Notes under the pieces: generated by a model
The model's database searches: none
What the model was told of the DNA's origin: nothing
The model's input: only the letters and a program-made list of their open reading frames with translations
Shown here: positions 1 through 8,364 of the stretch, piece by piece
Position numbering within the stretch: the stretch's first letter is position 1
Layout: the number at the start of each line of letters is the position of its first letter
Origin: an uncultured Mollicutes bacterium
GTDB lineage: Bacteria > Bacillota_I > Bacilli_A > RFN20 > CAG-826
Assembly: GCA_900540365.1 (NCBI GenBank)
Contig: UQFN01000014.1
Location: 1-21,469 of the forward strand
Reading direction: 5' to 3'
Length of the DNA stretch: 21,469 bases
Made by a program: the position numbers and the translations under genes

Positions 1-12
1 ATTAATTTATTT

Positions 13-41
13 CCTCCCAAAATCTAGGTATAAATTTTGGG
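13..41 (-). promoter_or_regulatory. Hairpin overlapping a Shine-Dalgarno at the window edge
   Basis: Read on the minus strand, the arms CCCAAAATTTA and TAGATTTTGGG form an 11-bp stem (one G-U pair) closed by the 4-nt loop TACC. The 3' arm runs straight into AGGAAA, giving GGGAGGAAA, a strong Shine-Dalgarno, and the window ends 10 or so bases later in AAT. A start codon may therefore lie just outside the window, making this the leader of a gene downstream of the ABC exporter pair. No T-run follows the stem on either strand, so it does not look like an intrinsic terminator. The gene itself is not visible. Confidence 0.5.
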
Positions 42-71
42 TTTCACGCTAAACTAAACTATTTTTTAAAA

Positions 72-2846
72 TTAATGCAAATTTTTAATGATATTTTGTT
101 TATTAAAATAATAGGCAATAAATATAAAAGAGATGAAACTAATTATTAATGTTAAGATTACAATTCCTCCAATTGAAAGTAAAGGAAGACTATAAGGAAC
201 ATTTAATCCTAAGCTTGAATTTAAAATATCTTTTAATAAAAAAGAAATTGCAATAATTGAAAAAATTGAAGAACACATTCCAGGAATTGTATATCCAAAA
301 TTCTTTGCTAACTCCAATTTATTTATTTCTTTATTTTGAAAACCTAAAGCAATCAAAATCGAAATGTCTCTTTTTCCTTCTTCAAAGTTTATTGTATTTA
401 TAACAAATAGCAAAACAATCGATGAAATTGAAGCAAAAATAGTAAAGATTACTAATGCTAAATTAATATATGAAAAGACTTCGCTTACACTATTATTAAT
501 TTGATCATATGGATCAATTAAAACATATTGATGAAAGGAATTATTGATCTTTTCAATTATTTCTTTACTTGGTTTTTTATCAAATTCATAAACTATTGAG
601 TTAGGAATTAAATAAAACGAGGAAGTTTCTAGTAAATCTCTAAAAAAGGAAATTGAAAAAGAAGCTTTTTGATATATAGATACTTTATTACTATCAACAA
701 TTCCAACAATTTTTAATTTAACCTTTTTAAATTTATTAAAATAATCTTTTCCATCAAATGTCTGTTCATAATTTTGTAAGCAAAATAAGTCTTTATTTAT
801 AATATTTTTTTCATTTAATAATGAAGCCATCTTAGTAGATATAACAATTTCGTTTGAATTTAATTCTTCCTTTCCTTGATAACTTCCATCATATTTTGTA
901 TTAAATTTCACATTATTAGCACTATTATCAAGCAACGATCCTTTTAAAATTTTGCTCTCAAAAGATAGATTTTCAAAATTTTCTTTCTTAATTTTTTGTA
1001 AATTATTTTCTAATGAATCTATTTCGTTTTCATTTGTTGAAAAATATAAATCATAACTAAAACCATTTAACATTGATTCTCCATAATTATAATAACCAAG
1101 AGGCGTTGAGTAATAATAAGTATTAAAATCACTATTAAATTTCTCTAATTCATCAATTATTGAATAATCAAATAAATTATTAATCACTTTATAAACAAAA
1201 ACACGATTTGAATAACAAAGTTCTCCTACTTTGCATTGACTTGAACTATAAAAAGAAGAATCTCCTTCTAAAATATATTCTTTAAAACGTTTATCTAAAA
1301 GAAATTTATCAATGAAAGTAGTTTGAAAAGTTTTAGTCTTTATATAATAAAGTTTTTTTAGCACCCAAGGAGTTTCATAGTTTGCATCAATATTTGTTGT
1401 CGAAGGAAAACGCATCATTGTTTCTAAAATATATTCATTAAATAATTCATTTGTGTGAAGAACTTTTAAATATGGACTTTGAATTATCTTTTTAACATTA
1501 AAAATTTGTTCATCCTCATATTGCCGATAATAATTTGCAGTTTTTAATACTAACTTTAATCCGTTTTCTTTTATATATTCGTTAATAGATTCATAACTAC
1601 GAACAATTTCCAATGCAAAACATAAATCTTCCATTGCTGAATAGTCCATCGTTATTACGATTTCATCATTTAATAATTGATTTTCTAAATCATATTCTAA
1701 AAGATTATCAATATATACAAAATTGTTAATGTTTTGGAAATTCAAAAAAGAAATTTCTTTTAAAAGATTATTTTTTAAAACATAAAATTGATTTTTATCA
1801 ATAAAAAAATCACTGAAATTATTTAAATAACGCACCCCATAATAATCAATATATTCATTATATTCATTACATATTAATGATAAATCATCATTACTAGCAC
1901 CATAGCGAATAATTTCATTATCTTCTTTTTTCTTTTTAAGAATTAAAGATTTATCATCAATAATACTTGAAAAAGCTTTATTAATACCACTACTAACATT
2001 GCTACTAATTAATAAAGATATTCCTAAACATATTAAAGATATAGAAAGTATTGATGATGATAATAAATATCTAAGTTTTTGTGTTTTAAACGTATTTTTT
2101 ATAAATTCATATATTGATTTGAGTTTTAATTTAGGAGCTAAAAAATTTACTTCTTTTGATATAAATAAAGATGAAGATGTTTCATCGTTTAATGAATTAC
2201 TAACCAATTTATTATCTTTAAAATAATAAATATAATCACTAAATTTACTAACTAATTCGAAATCATGTGAAACGCATATAATTAAATGATCTTTTGATAA
2301 TTGTTTTAAAAACTTAAAAATCTCAAGACTACTTTTTTCATCTAAACTTCCAGTCGGTTCGTCACAAAATATTATTTTTGAATCATTAATTAATGCTCGC
2401 GCAATAGCAACTCTTTGTTTTTCACCACCACTTAAGTTTTTTACATATTCATCTTTAAGTTCATAAATACCAAGAAATTTTAAAATTTCATCAATTTTGA
2501 TTAATAAATCATCTTTTCTTAAATGGTCACTATTTGCAACAAGAAACAAATTATTTATAACTGTTAAATTTTCAAATAGATTAAAAGATTGAAAGACGAA
2601 GCCAAAATTTTTAATGCGGAAGTCTCTTCTTTCCTTTTCAATTAAATTTTTTAAATTGATTCCATCAATTATAATTTCTCCTTCATAATCATTATCTAAA
2701 CTTGATAAACAGTTCAAAATTGTTGATTTTCCACAACCTGATTTTCCAAAAATCGAATAAAAACCTTTATCTTTAAAAATGAGATTTACATTTTCAAAAA
2801 TTAGATTGCCATTATATTTTTTTCTTAAATTATTAATTAAAATCAT
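72..2846 (-). CDS. ABC exporter, fused ATPase and MacB/FtsX-type permease (924 aa)
   Basis: This is a half-transporter with the nucleotide-binding domain in front of the permease. Residues 1-220 hold a complete ABC ATPase: Walker A GKSGCGKST (34-42), Q-loop Q86, signature LSGGEKQ (138-144), Walker B ending CDE (E163), and an H-switch in CVSHD. A membrane helix follows at about 258-285. Next come about 500 residues that should lie outside the cell, and then three C-terminal helices (about 795-920), which is the MacB/FtsX topology. The start is supported by AAAGGAAG upstream. It abuts the preceding exporter gene with no gap, so the two proteins probably form a heterodimer. Similar fused exporters move or resist peptides, or move lipoproteins and lipids, but the substrate cannot be read here. 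No peptide precursor or immunity gene is visible. Confidence 0.88.
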   Translation of the reverse strand: MILINNLRKKYNGNLIFENVNLIFKDKGFYSIFGKSGCGKSTILNCLSSLDNDYEGEIIIDGINLKNLIEKERRDFRIKNFGFVFQSFNLFENLTVINNLFLVANSDHLRKDDLLIKIDEILKFLGIYELKDEYVKNLSGGEKQRVAIARALINDSKIIFCDEPTGSLDEKSSLEIFKFLKQLSKDHLIICVSHDFELVSKFSDYIYYFKDNKLVSNSLNDETSSSLFISKEVNFLAPKLKLKSIYEFIKNTFKTQKLRYLLSSSILSISLICLGISLLISSNVSSGINKAFSSIIDDKSLILKKKKEDNEIIRYGASNDDLSLICNEYNEYIDYYGVRYLNNFSDFFIDKNQFYVLKNNLLKEISFLNFQNINNFVYIDNLLEYDLENQLLNDEIVITMDYSAMEDLCFALEIVRSYESINEYIKENGLKLVLKTANYYRQYEDEQIFNVKKIIQSPYLKVLHTNELFNEYILETMMRFPSTTNIDANYETPWVLKKLYYIKTKTFQTTFIDKFLLDKRFKEYILEGDSSFYSSSQCKVGELCYSNRVFVYKVINNLFDYSIIDELEKFNSDFNTYYYSTPLGYYNYGESMLNGFSYDLYFSTNENEIDSLENNLQKIKKENFENLSFESKILKGSLLDNSANNVKFNTKYDGSYQGKEELNSNEIVISTKMASLLNEKNIINKDLFCLQNYEQTFDGKDYFNKFKKVKLKIVGIVDSNKVSIYQKASFSISFFRDLLETSSFYLIPNSIVYEFDKKPSKEIIEKINNSFHQYVLIDPYDQINNSVSEVFSYINLALVIFTIFASISSIVLLFVINTINFEEGKRDISILIALGFQNKEINKLELAKNFGYTIPGMCSSIFSIIAISFLLKDILNSSLGLNVPYSLPLLSIGGIVILTLIISFISFIFIAYYFNKQNIIKNLH

Positions 2847-4874
2847 TTATTCTTCCTTTAACTCGTTGCCAATTTCCTTTTTAAAAAATTCTTTAATTGA
2901 TATTCTTATTATTAAAAATGAAATAAATAATAAAAAGATAAGTATTATTAAATAAATCAAAATAGATAGCTCATTTATCGAATTAATATTTAAAAAGAAA
3001 ATATTACTTAGATATATTTTCTTATCAATATATTTATTTAAGTTGATAGCAATTAAATAAAATATACTTAAAGAACTAATTAGGGATAAACACATAATCT
3101 TTGAAATGTTATATGCAAAAATTTTATATATTTCTTCTTTTTTTATTCCAAGAACTTTTAAGATAGCTATAATTTTTCTTTCAGACACGCAAAATGAAGT
3201 AATTATAAAAAATAACAAAGACAAGGTAGAAAATATTGAAATTATTGTGAAAGCTATCAAGCCAATAACTAATAGATTAGTAATTTCTAAAAATGATTTT
3301 GCAATTGTATAACTAAAAGAATTAATCTCAAGTTGTGAATTTTCATTTACCAACTTATCAATAATTTTATGCATTTGAACAATTTCATTTTTTGAAAAAA
3401 GTATTAAATTTAAACAATAACCCCCTAGATCTTCATTATTTTTTGCGTTTTCTACTAGATTTAACCAGTTTAAATTTGTAATAAATTCTCGATTTATTTT
3501 CTCACAACTTTGATTTTTTAAATAATTTTCAAAGAATTCAATATTAATAAATATCGTTGGACTATTTAAATAATTAAATTCACGATAAATGTTTTTCACA
3601 AGAAAATTTTCTTCAAAAATAAAATCCTCATTAACTTCTTTATATTCATTGTTAAGATATTTTGCAAATGTATATGTTTGATTTAAGTTAATTGTTAAAT
3701 TTCTATAATCTTCATTATTGTTAAAATATCTTTCATAAAAAATATCATTTACGACAACTGGATCATCAATAAAAGAAACATAATAAAATCTTAATTTATA
3801 ATCACTAATTTTATTTTCATTAATATAAACTTCATTTTCGCCATTTAAAAAATAATTAAATGAATAAGTTATTAAATAATCATTAAAATAATCATCGAAA
3901 TTCTTTTTAATATTTTCAAATGTTGGGCGTTCTTTTTTAACAATTTGTAATATCGAATCACTATTATTTGAAGAAATAACATTTGATATCTCAAAAATAT
4001 TAGCATTTAAAAATTTAAATTCTAAATTTCCGCTTTGATTTTTTATTCCGAAATACAAACTTATGCTTATAAATGTAAACAATAATGAAAAGGTTAAAGA
4101 AATAAAAAATAAAATATTTTTAAGCTTATTAACATTAAACAGTCTTTTTTGTAAAACTTTTATATGTTTATTAGAAAAAGTAGATTTTATGTTTCGCTTG
4201 ATAATTTCTTCATTTTTTATATTAATTTTTCCAGTAATTTTCCCATCTTTAATAAATAATGTTGGATTGCTTCCAATTAATTCTAAATTATGTGTAACCA
4301 CTACTACTAAATGTTCTTTGCTATAATCTTTTAAAAACTCCATTATCAATAAAGAATTTTCTTCATCAATTGCCCCTGTTGGTTCATCGCAAAGTAAAAC
4401 GCGAGGTTCATTTATAATTGCTCTTAAAAAAGCTATGCGCTGTTTTTCTCCACCACTTAAAACATCAATACTTCTATTTTTTAAATTAATTAAATTAAAT
4501 TTTATTAAAAGATCATCAATATATTTAGGAGTAACGTTTTTAATTGAACATGCAACTAATAAATTTTCGTAAACAGTCAAATTATCAATTAAATTGTAAC
4601 TTTGAAACAAAATTCCAATCTCATGTTTTCGATAATTTACCATCTCTTTTTGAGAAAAAGCAGTCATTTTTTTATTTTGATAAAAAATTTCACCATCGGT
4701 AGGTTTTTGATTTCCTTCTAAAATATTCAATAAGGTTGTTTTGCCACAACCACTTTTGCCAATTACAAAAACTATTCCTTTATTTGGAAATTGAAGAGAA
4801 ATTTTATTTAATACTACATAATTGCTATCAGCATTTATTTTATAAGAAACTGTAATATCTTTTAAAGTATACAT
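2847..4874 (-). CDS. ABC exporter, fused ATPase and MacB/FtsX-type permease (675 aa)
   Basis: This is the partner half-transporter, first of the exporter pair. The ATPase domain (about 1-220) has Walker A GKSGCGKTT (39-47), signature LSGGEKQ (139-145), Walker B ending CDE (E164) and an H-switch in VVVTHN, so it should hydrolyse ATP. One helix lies at about 250-278, then an extracellular part of about 250 residues, then three C-terminal helices. Its extracellular region is half the size of its neighbour's. The start follows AGGGGGG only 3 nt from the ATG, and that G-run can pair with a C-run at the start of the leader, so translation may be controlled. It lies 56 nt downstream of fhs. Export is secure; the cargo is unknown. 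Confidence 0.87.
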   Translation of the reverse strand: MYTLKDITVSYKINADSNYVVLNKISLQFPNKGIVFVIGKSGCGKTTLLNILEGNQKPTDGEIFYQNKKMTAFSQKEMVNYRKHEIGILFQSYNLIDNLTVYENLLVACSIKNVTPKYIDDLLIKFNLINLKNRSIDVLSGGEKQRIAFLRAIINEPRVLLCDEPTGAIDEENSLLIMEFLKDYSKEHLVVVVTHNLELIGSNPTLFIKDGKITGKINIKNEEIIKRNIKSTFSNKHIKVLQKRLFNVNKLKNILFFISLTFSLLFTFISISLYFGIKNQSGNLEFKFLNANIFEISNVISSNNSDSILQIVKKERPTFENIKKNFDDYFNDYLITYSFNYFLNGENEVYINENKISDYKLRFYYVSFIDDPVVVNDIFYERYFNNNEDYRNLTINLNQTYTFAKYLNNEYKEVNEDFIFEENFLVKNIYREFNYLNSPTIFINIEFFENYLKNQSCEKINREFITNLNWLNLVENAKNNEDLGGYCLNLILFSKNEIVQMHKIIDKLVNENSQLEINSFSYTIAKSFLEITNLLVIGLIAFTIISIFSTLSLLFFIITSFCVSERKIIAILKVLGIKKEEIYKIFAYNISKIMCLSLISSLSIFYLIAINLNKYIDKKIYLSNIFFLNINSINELSILIYLIILIFLLFISFLIIRISIKEFFKKEIGNELKEE

Positions 4875-4921
4875 TTACCCCCCTACATACAAGACGTCAT
4901 TAAACATCATTGTTGGGGGTA
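4875..4921 (-). promoter_or_regulatory. Candidate structured RNA leader, copy A (before the ABC exporter genes)
   Basis: The gap between fhs and the exporter gene begins on the RNA strand with TACCCCCAACAA and ends with CTTGTATGTAGGGGGGTAA just before the ATG. CCCCC (4915-4919) can pair with the G-run (4878-4883) that serves as Shine-Dalgarno. Inside, ACAA/TTGT plus GATG/CGTC form a hairpin with one bulged U. One of these pairs is a G-U wobble, so the hairpin is complete only as minus-strand RNA. The same 5' block, the CTTGTA block and the spacing between them recur before recA. It resembles no riboswitch class that I can name with confidence. Confidence 0.55.
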
Positions 4922-4930
4922 TTTTTTTAT

Positions 4931-6535
4931 TTACATTAAAACAGCTTGTGGAATTTTTGGTAAACCTGGCATTGTTAAAATATTTCCACAAAGTACGACA
5001 ATAAATCCAGCACCATTTGATATCTTTACTTCTTTAACAGTAATATTAAAATCTTTTGGTACATTTAATAAATTAGGATTGTCACTGAAACTCATAGGAG
5101 TTTTTGCCATACAAACAGGTAATTTATCTCGACCTAAATTTTCTATTTCTTTAATGTTTTCTAGAGCTTTTTCTTCAAAAATTACACCTTTTGCATGATA
5201 AATTTCTTTTGAGATAATTTCGATTTTCTCTTTGATTGATAAATTAACATCATAAAGTGGTTTATAATTTGCTTTTTTAGTTTGTAATGTTTCTAAAACT
5301 TTTTGAGCTAATTTAACTGAACCTTTGCCACCATTTAAAAAACCATCTAAGAAACATACAGGGAAATAATTTTTCTCACATAAATTTGTTAATAAATTAA
5401 TTTCATTTTCAGTATCACTACTAAAATGATTTATAGCGACAACAACTGGTACCCCAAATTTCTTTAAATTGTAAAAATGTTGCTCTAAATTTTTAAATCC
5501 TTCTTCTAATGCCTTTAAATTTTCTTGATTAAGTTCTTCAAATTTTTGTCCACCATGTAATTTTAAAGCACGAATTGTTGCAACAAGAACCGCACATTTT
5601 GGATTTAAATTGCCAATTCTACATTTAATGTCAAAGAATTTTTCAGCACCTAAATCAGCAGCAAATCCAGCTTCAGTTATAACAATTGGTGATAATTTAA
5701 GAGCTAATTTTGTAGCAATTAAACTTGAACATCCATGAGCTATATTAGCAAAAGGTCCGCCATGAATTATACAAGGATTATTTTCTTGAGTTTGCACTAA
5801 ATTAGGTTTAAGTGCATTTTTCATTAATTTCATGATGGCATTTTGAATTTTTAAATCTTTAAGATAAATTGGTTTATTATCATAACTATAAGCAACTATT
5901 ATTTCTCCAATTCGATATTTGAAATCTTCAACTGAATTAGAAATGCATAAAATTGCCATTAACTCACTAGCAACAGTTATTTGGAAATGATCAATACGTT
6001 TGACACCGTTTTTGTCTCCACCTAATCCGATTTCAATTGTTCTTAACTCTCTTTCATTGATATCTAATGATCTTTGCCATAATACACGATTAGGATCAAT
6101 ATTTAGTTCATTTCCTTGATAAATATGATTATCAATAATTGAAGAAATTAAATTAATCGAACTAGTTAAAGCATGCATATCACCAGTAAAGTGTAAATTG
6201 ATATCTTCACTTGGCTCTACAGTTACTTTTCCTCCGCCTGTTGCTCCACCTTTTAAACCAAAAACAGGTCCTAAAGATGGTTCTCTTAAACAAAGTAAGG
6301 CTTTTTGATTGATTTTGGCTAATCCATCTAAAAGAGCAATTGAGGTTGTTGTTTTACCTTCTCCAGCTTTAGTTGGGGTGATTGCTGTAACTAAAACTAA
6401 ATCACCATCAGGGTTATCTTTAATTGTATCAAGAATATCAAGGTCGATTTTTGCTTTCAAATTCCCATATTTTTCAAGAAAAACCTCCTTAATCCCAACT
6501 TTTTTTGCAATTTTTTCAATTTCCATTAATGCCAT
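4931..6535 (-). CDS. fhs: Formate--tetrahydrofolate ligase
   Basis: This enzyme makes 10-formyl-tetrahydrofolate from formate, ATP and tetrahydrofolate in the cytoplasm, feeding purine synthesis and initiator-tRNA formylation. At 534 residues it is close to the usual 550-560. The ATP-binding segment TPTKAGEGKTTT (53-64) is intact, and family blocks such as REPSLGPVFGLKGGATGGG, INLHFTGDMHA and ITEAGFAADLGAEKF follow in the right order. The first Met is preferred over Met4 because AAGGAG lies 8 nt before it. It starts 2 nt after the tcdA-like gene, suggesting co-transcription. A structured leader and the ABC exporter pair follow it. Confidence 0.97.
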   Translation of the reverse strand: MALMEIEKIAKKVGIKEVFLEKYGNLKAKIDLDILDTIKDNPDGDLVLVTAITPTKAGEGKTTTSIALLDGLAKINQKALLCLREPSLGPVFGLKGGATGGGKVTVEPSEDINLHFTGDMHALTSSINLISSIIDNHIYQGNELNIDPNRVLWQRSLDINERELRTIEIGLGGDKNGVKRIDHFQITVASELMAILCISNSVEDFKYRIGEIIVAYSYDNKPIYLKDLKIQNAIMKLMKNALKPNLVQTQENNPCIIHGGPFANIAHGCSSLIATKLALKLSPIVITEAGFAADLGAEKFFDIKCRIGNLNPKCAVLVATIRALKLHGGQKFEELNQENLKALEEGFKNLEQHFYNLKKFGVPVVVAINHFSSDTENEINLLTNLCEKNYFPVCFLDGFLNGGKGSVKLAQKVLETLQTKKANYKPLYDVNLSIKEKIEIISKEIYHAKGVIFEEKALENIKEIENLGRDKLPVCMAKTPMSFSDNPNLLNVPKDFNITVKEVKISNGAGFIVVLCGNILTMPGLPKIPQAVLM

Positions 6536-6537
6536 AA

Positions 6538-7230
6538 TTATTTCTCCTTTATTATTTCTCTAATTACAAAACTAGCAAGTGCCAATCCAGCTGCATTTGG
6601 AACAAATGCCATTGAACCAATCTCTTTTCCTTTAATTATAATAGGTTCCGAAGAAAATGCAGTTGTTATTTTTGAAATATCAATATTTTCTTTTTTTAAA
6701 AGATATCTAAATTTCTTTGCAAGTGGATCAGTAGTTGTTTTATTTAATGAAATAATTTCTACATTCGTAGGATCAAGTTTATAACCCATTCCTAAACTAT
6801 TTACAATTTTTATATTATGAAAATAGCAATATTTTGTAAGTAAAACTTTTCCTTCTAAATCATCAATACAATCAATAACATAGTTAACATCTTTTAAGAT
6901 ATTAAAATCGAAGTTTGCATCAATTTTTTTATGATATATTTCTATTTCTAAATCATCTCTTATATTAAATAATTTTTCTTTCAAAGCTTCTACTTTTGGT
7001 TTTCCTAAATCATTTTGATCATAAGCAATTTGACGATTAAGGTTTGAAACATTAACAAAGTCATTATCAATTAAAATGATTTTTCTAATATTTGATCTAA
7101 CTAGAACTAGGGGAATAATTGAACCAACTCCGCCTAAACCAATAACAGCTATTTTTTTTAAAGATAAATATTCTATATTTTCTTTACCTAAAATGATTTC
7201 GCTTCTAGAATTAATAGATTCCTTTTGCAT
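6538..7230 (-). CDS. tcdA: E1-like tRNA A37 threonylcarbamoyladenosine dehydratase (TcdA family)
   Basis: This is a 230-residue ThiF/MoeB-type adenylating enzyme. Residues 8-24 (RSEIILGKENIEYL) and the nucleotide loop GLGGVG (31-36) are followed by the acidic and arginine contacts D55, D57, N65 and R66, as in E1-like enzymes. Later blocks (NSLGMGYKLDPT, KTTTDPLAKKFR) match the TcdA/CsdL subfamily rather than ThiF or MoeB. TcdA uses ATP to cyclise t6A37 of tRNA to ct6A. The start has a strong GAGGAGG upstream, inside the end of miaA, which it overlaps by 20 nt. The neighbours miaA and miaB also modify A37. It is a little shorter than E. coli TcdA (about 268). A different E1-like substrate remains possible. 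Confidence 0.8.
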   Translation of the reverse strand: MQKESINSRSEIILGKENIEYLSLKKIAVIGLGGVGSIIPLVLVRSNIRKIILIDNDFVNVSNLNRQIAYDQNDLGKPKVEALKEKLFNIRDDLEIEIYHKKIDANFDFNILKDVNYVIDCIDDLEGKVLLTKYCYFHNIKIVNSLGMGYKLDPTNVEIISLNKTTTDPLAKKFRYLLKKENIDISKITTAFSSEPIIIKGKEIGSMAFVPNAAGLALASFVIREIIKEK

Positions 7231-8077
7231 ATAAAAAGGCCTCCTCTAAATCATCAAACCATATTATATTATCAAATTGATTCTTAAAAAAAGTTAATTG
7301 TCTTTTAGCATAATTGCGGGTATTTTTTTTAATTAAATCGATGGTATCTTCATCATTTAAACCTAAGAAAAATTCCTTATAACCAATTGCTTGTAAAGCT
7401 TGATTAACTTTTGGAAAGTCTTTACTAATTTTAGTAACTTCTTCTTTTAGACCATTAGCAATCATCTCATCGACACGTTTATTAATGCGTTCATATAAAA
7501 TTTCACGAGGATAATTTAAACCAATAAAGGTAACATTTTTATAGAGTAATTCATTTTTTCCTTCATTATTTAAATCGGTTTTGTTTTTGTTATGAGTATT
7601 ATAAATATAAATTGCTCTTAAAAGTCTTTTACGATTATTTTTTCCTATTTTTAAAGCATCTTGATAGTCGATTTGTTTAAGACAATTATAAAGTTCTTCA
7701 TTAGTTAATTCATTTAAATAATCTTCTGGCATCGCTTCTTCTTCTTGAAATTTATAATCATAAAGTAAAGCTTTTAAATATAAACCAGTTCCACCAACAA
7801 CAACAATATTTTCATTAGCATATTTATCTAATAATTTTCTTGCATCTTTTTGATATAAATAAACATTATAAGGCTCATCAATATGACGAAAATTATATAA
7901 AAAATAATTAGGATGATCTTTTAAAAATTCTAAAGATGGTTTTGCAGTTCCTTTATTCATTTCAATATAAACTTGATAAGCGTCACAATTTATAACAATT
8001 GCATGATGAAAATTAGCAATTTTTTCTGCAAGTAAACTTTTATTAGAAGCCGTTGGACCAACAATACAATAAATCAT
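7211..8077 (-). CDS. miaA: tRNA dimethylallyltransferase
   Basis: MiaA transfers a dimethylallyl group from DMAPP to A37 of tRNAs that read UNN codons, giving i6A, the substrate for MiaB. The 288-residue protein has the family's P-loop position (GPTASNKS, 7-14), the block DAYQVYIEMNKGTAKPS, VVGGTGLYLKALLYD, and the C-terminal RVDEMIANGL and QAIGYKEF motifs. The P-loop is odd: Asn12 replaces the Gly that normally precedes the Lys. Its start overlaps the YlbF-family stop as ATGA, and there is no good Shine-Dalgarno, so translation is probably coupled. The end overlaps the tcdA-like gene. Confidence 0.94.
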   Translation of the reverse strand: MIYCIVGPTASNKSLLAEKIANFHHAIVINCDAYQVYIEMNKGTAKPSLEFLKDHPNYFLYNFRHIDEPYNVYLYQKDARKLLDKYANENIVVVGGTGLYLKALLYDYKFQEEEAMPEDYLNELTNEELYNCLKQIDYQDALKIGKNNRKRLLRAIYIYNTHNKNKTDLNNEGKNELLYKNVTFIGLNYPREILYERINKRVDEMIANGLKEEVTKISKDFPKVNQALQAIGYKEFFLGLNDEDTIDLIKKNTRNYAKRQLTFFKNQFDNIIWFDDLEEAFLYAKGIY

Positions 8078-8364
8078 AATAAATATTTTTTAACCTCTAA
8101 AAGTAATAAATTTACTTCTTCATTTAAATTAATAAAATTATGAATAACTGGATTTTCATTTATTTTCTTATAAATTTTTTGAGCTTCAAAATTATCAAGA
8201 CTATCAACATTACAATTTTTATAAAAATTCATTTTATTAAATTCTTTTAATAAAGTTTCATCATTATAAATATTCTTTTTTAAATTAAGATACCTTTTAA
8301 CGCTTTCTTCTTCTAATAAAAGATTATTTACTTCAATTGATAAATTTTTAATTGTCTCATTCAT
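8074..8364 (-). CDS. YlbF/YmcA (RicA-like) family protein
   Basis: This 96-residue, mostly helical protein lies directly after miaB, with an 8-nt overlap. That is where ymcA (ricA) lies in B. subtilis. Length, the charged helical heptads (LLLEEESVKRYLNLKK, FNKMNFYK) and context fit the YlbF/YmcA (former DUF964) family. In B. subtilis RicA, RicF and RicT form a complex that modulates RNase Y cleavage of mRNA. Here rny is in the same gene run, which supports a similar role. Assignment rests on family pattern and position rather than a catalytic motif, and which Ric paralogue it is cannot be told. The start has GGAGAA upstream. Confidence 0.72.
   Translation of the reverse strand: MNETIKNLSIEVNNLLLEEESVKRYLNLKKNIYNDETLLKEFNKMNFYKNCNVDSLDNFEAQKIYKKINENPVIHNFINLNEEVNLLLLEVKKYLL

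Noticed and set aside
16..41. Intrinsic terminator for the exporter operon
   Set aside because: The stem is good, but no T-run follows on the minus strand; GGAGGAAAT follows instead.
1999..4326. Plus-strand open frames of 68-87 codons inside the two ABC exporter genes
   Set aside because: Shadows of AT-rich minus-strand coding sequence with no ribosome sites or recognisable protein.
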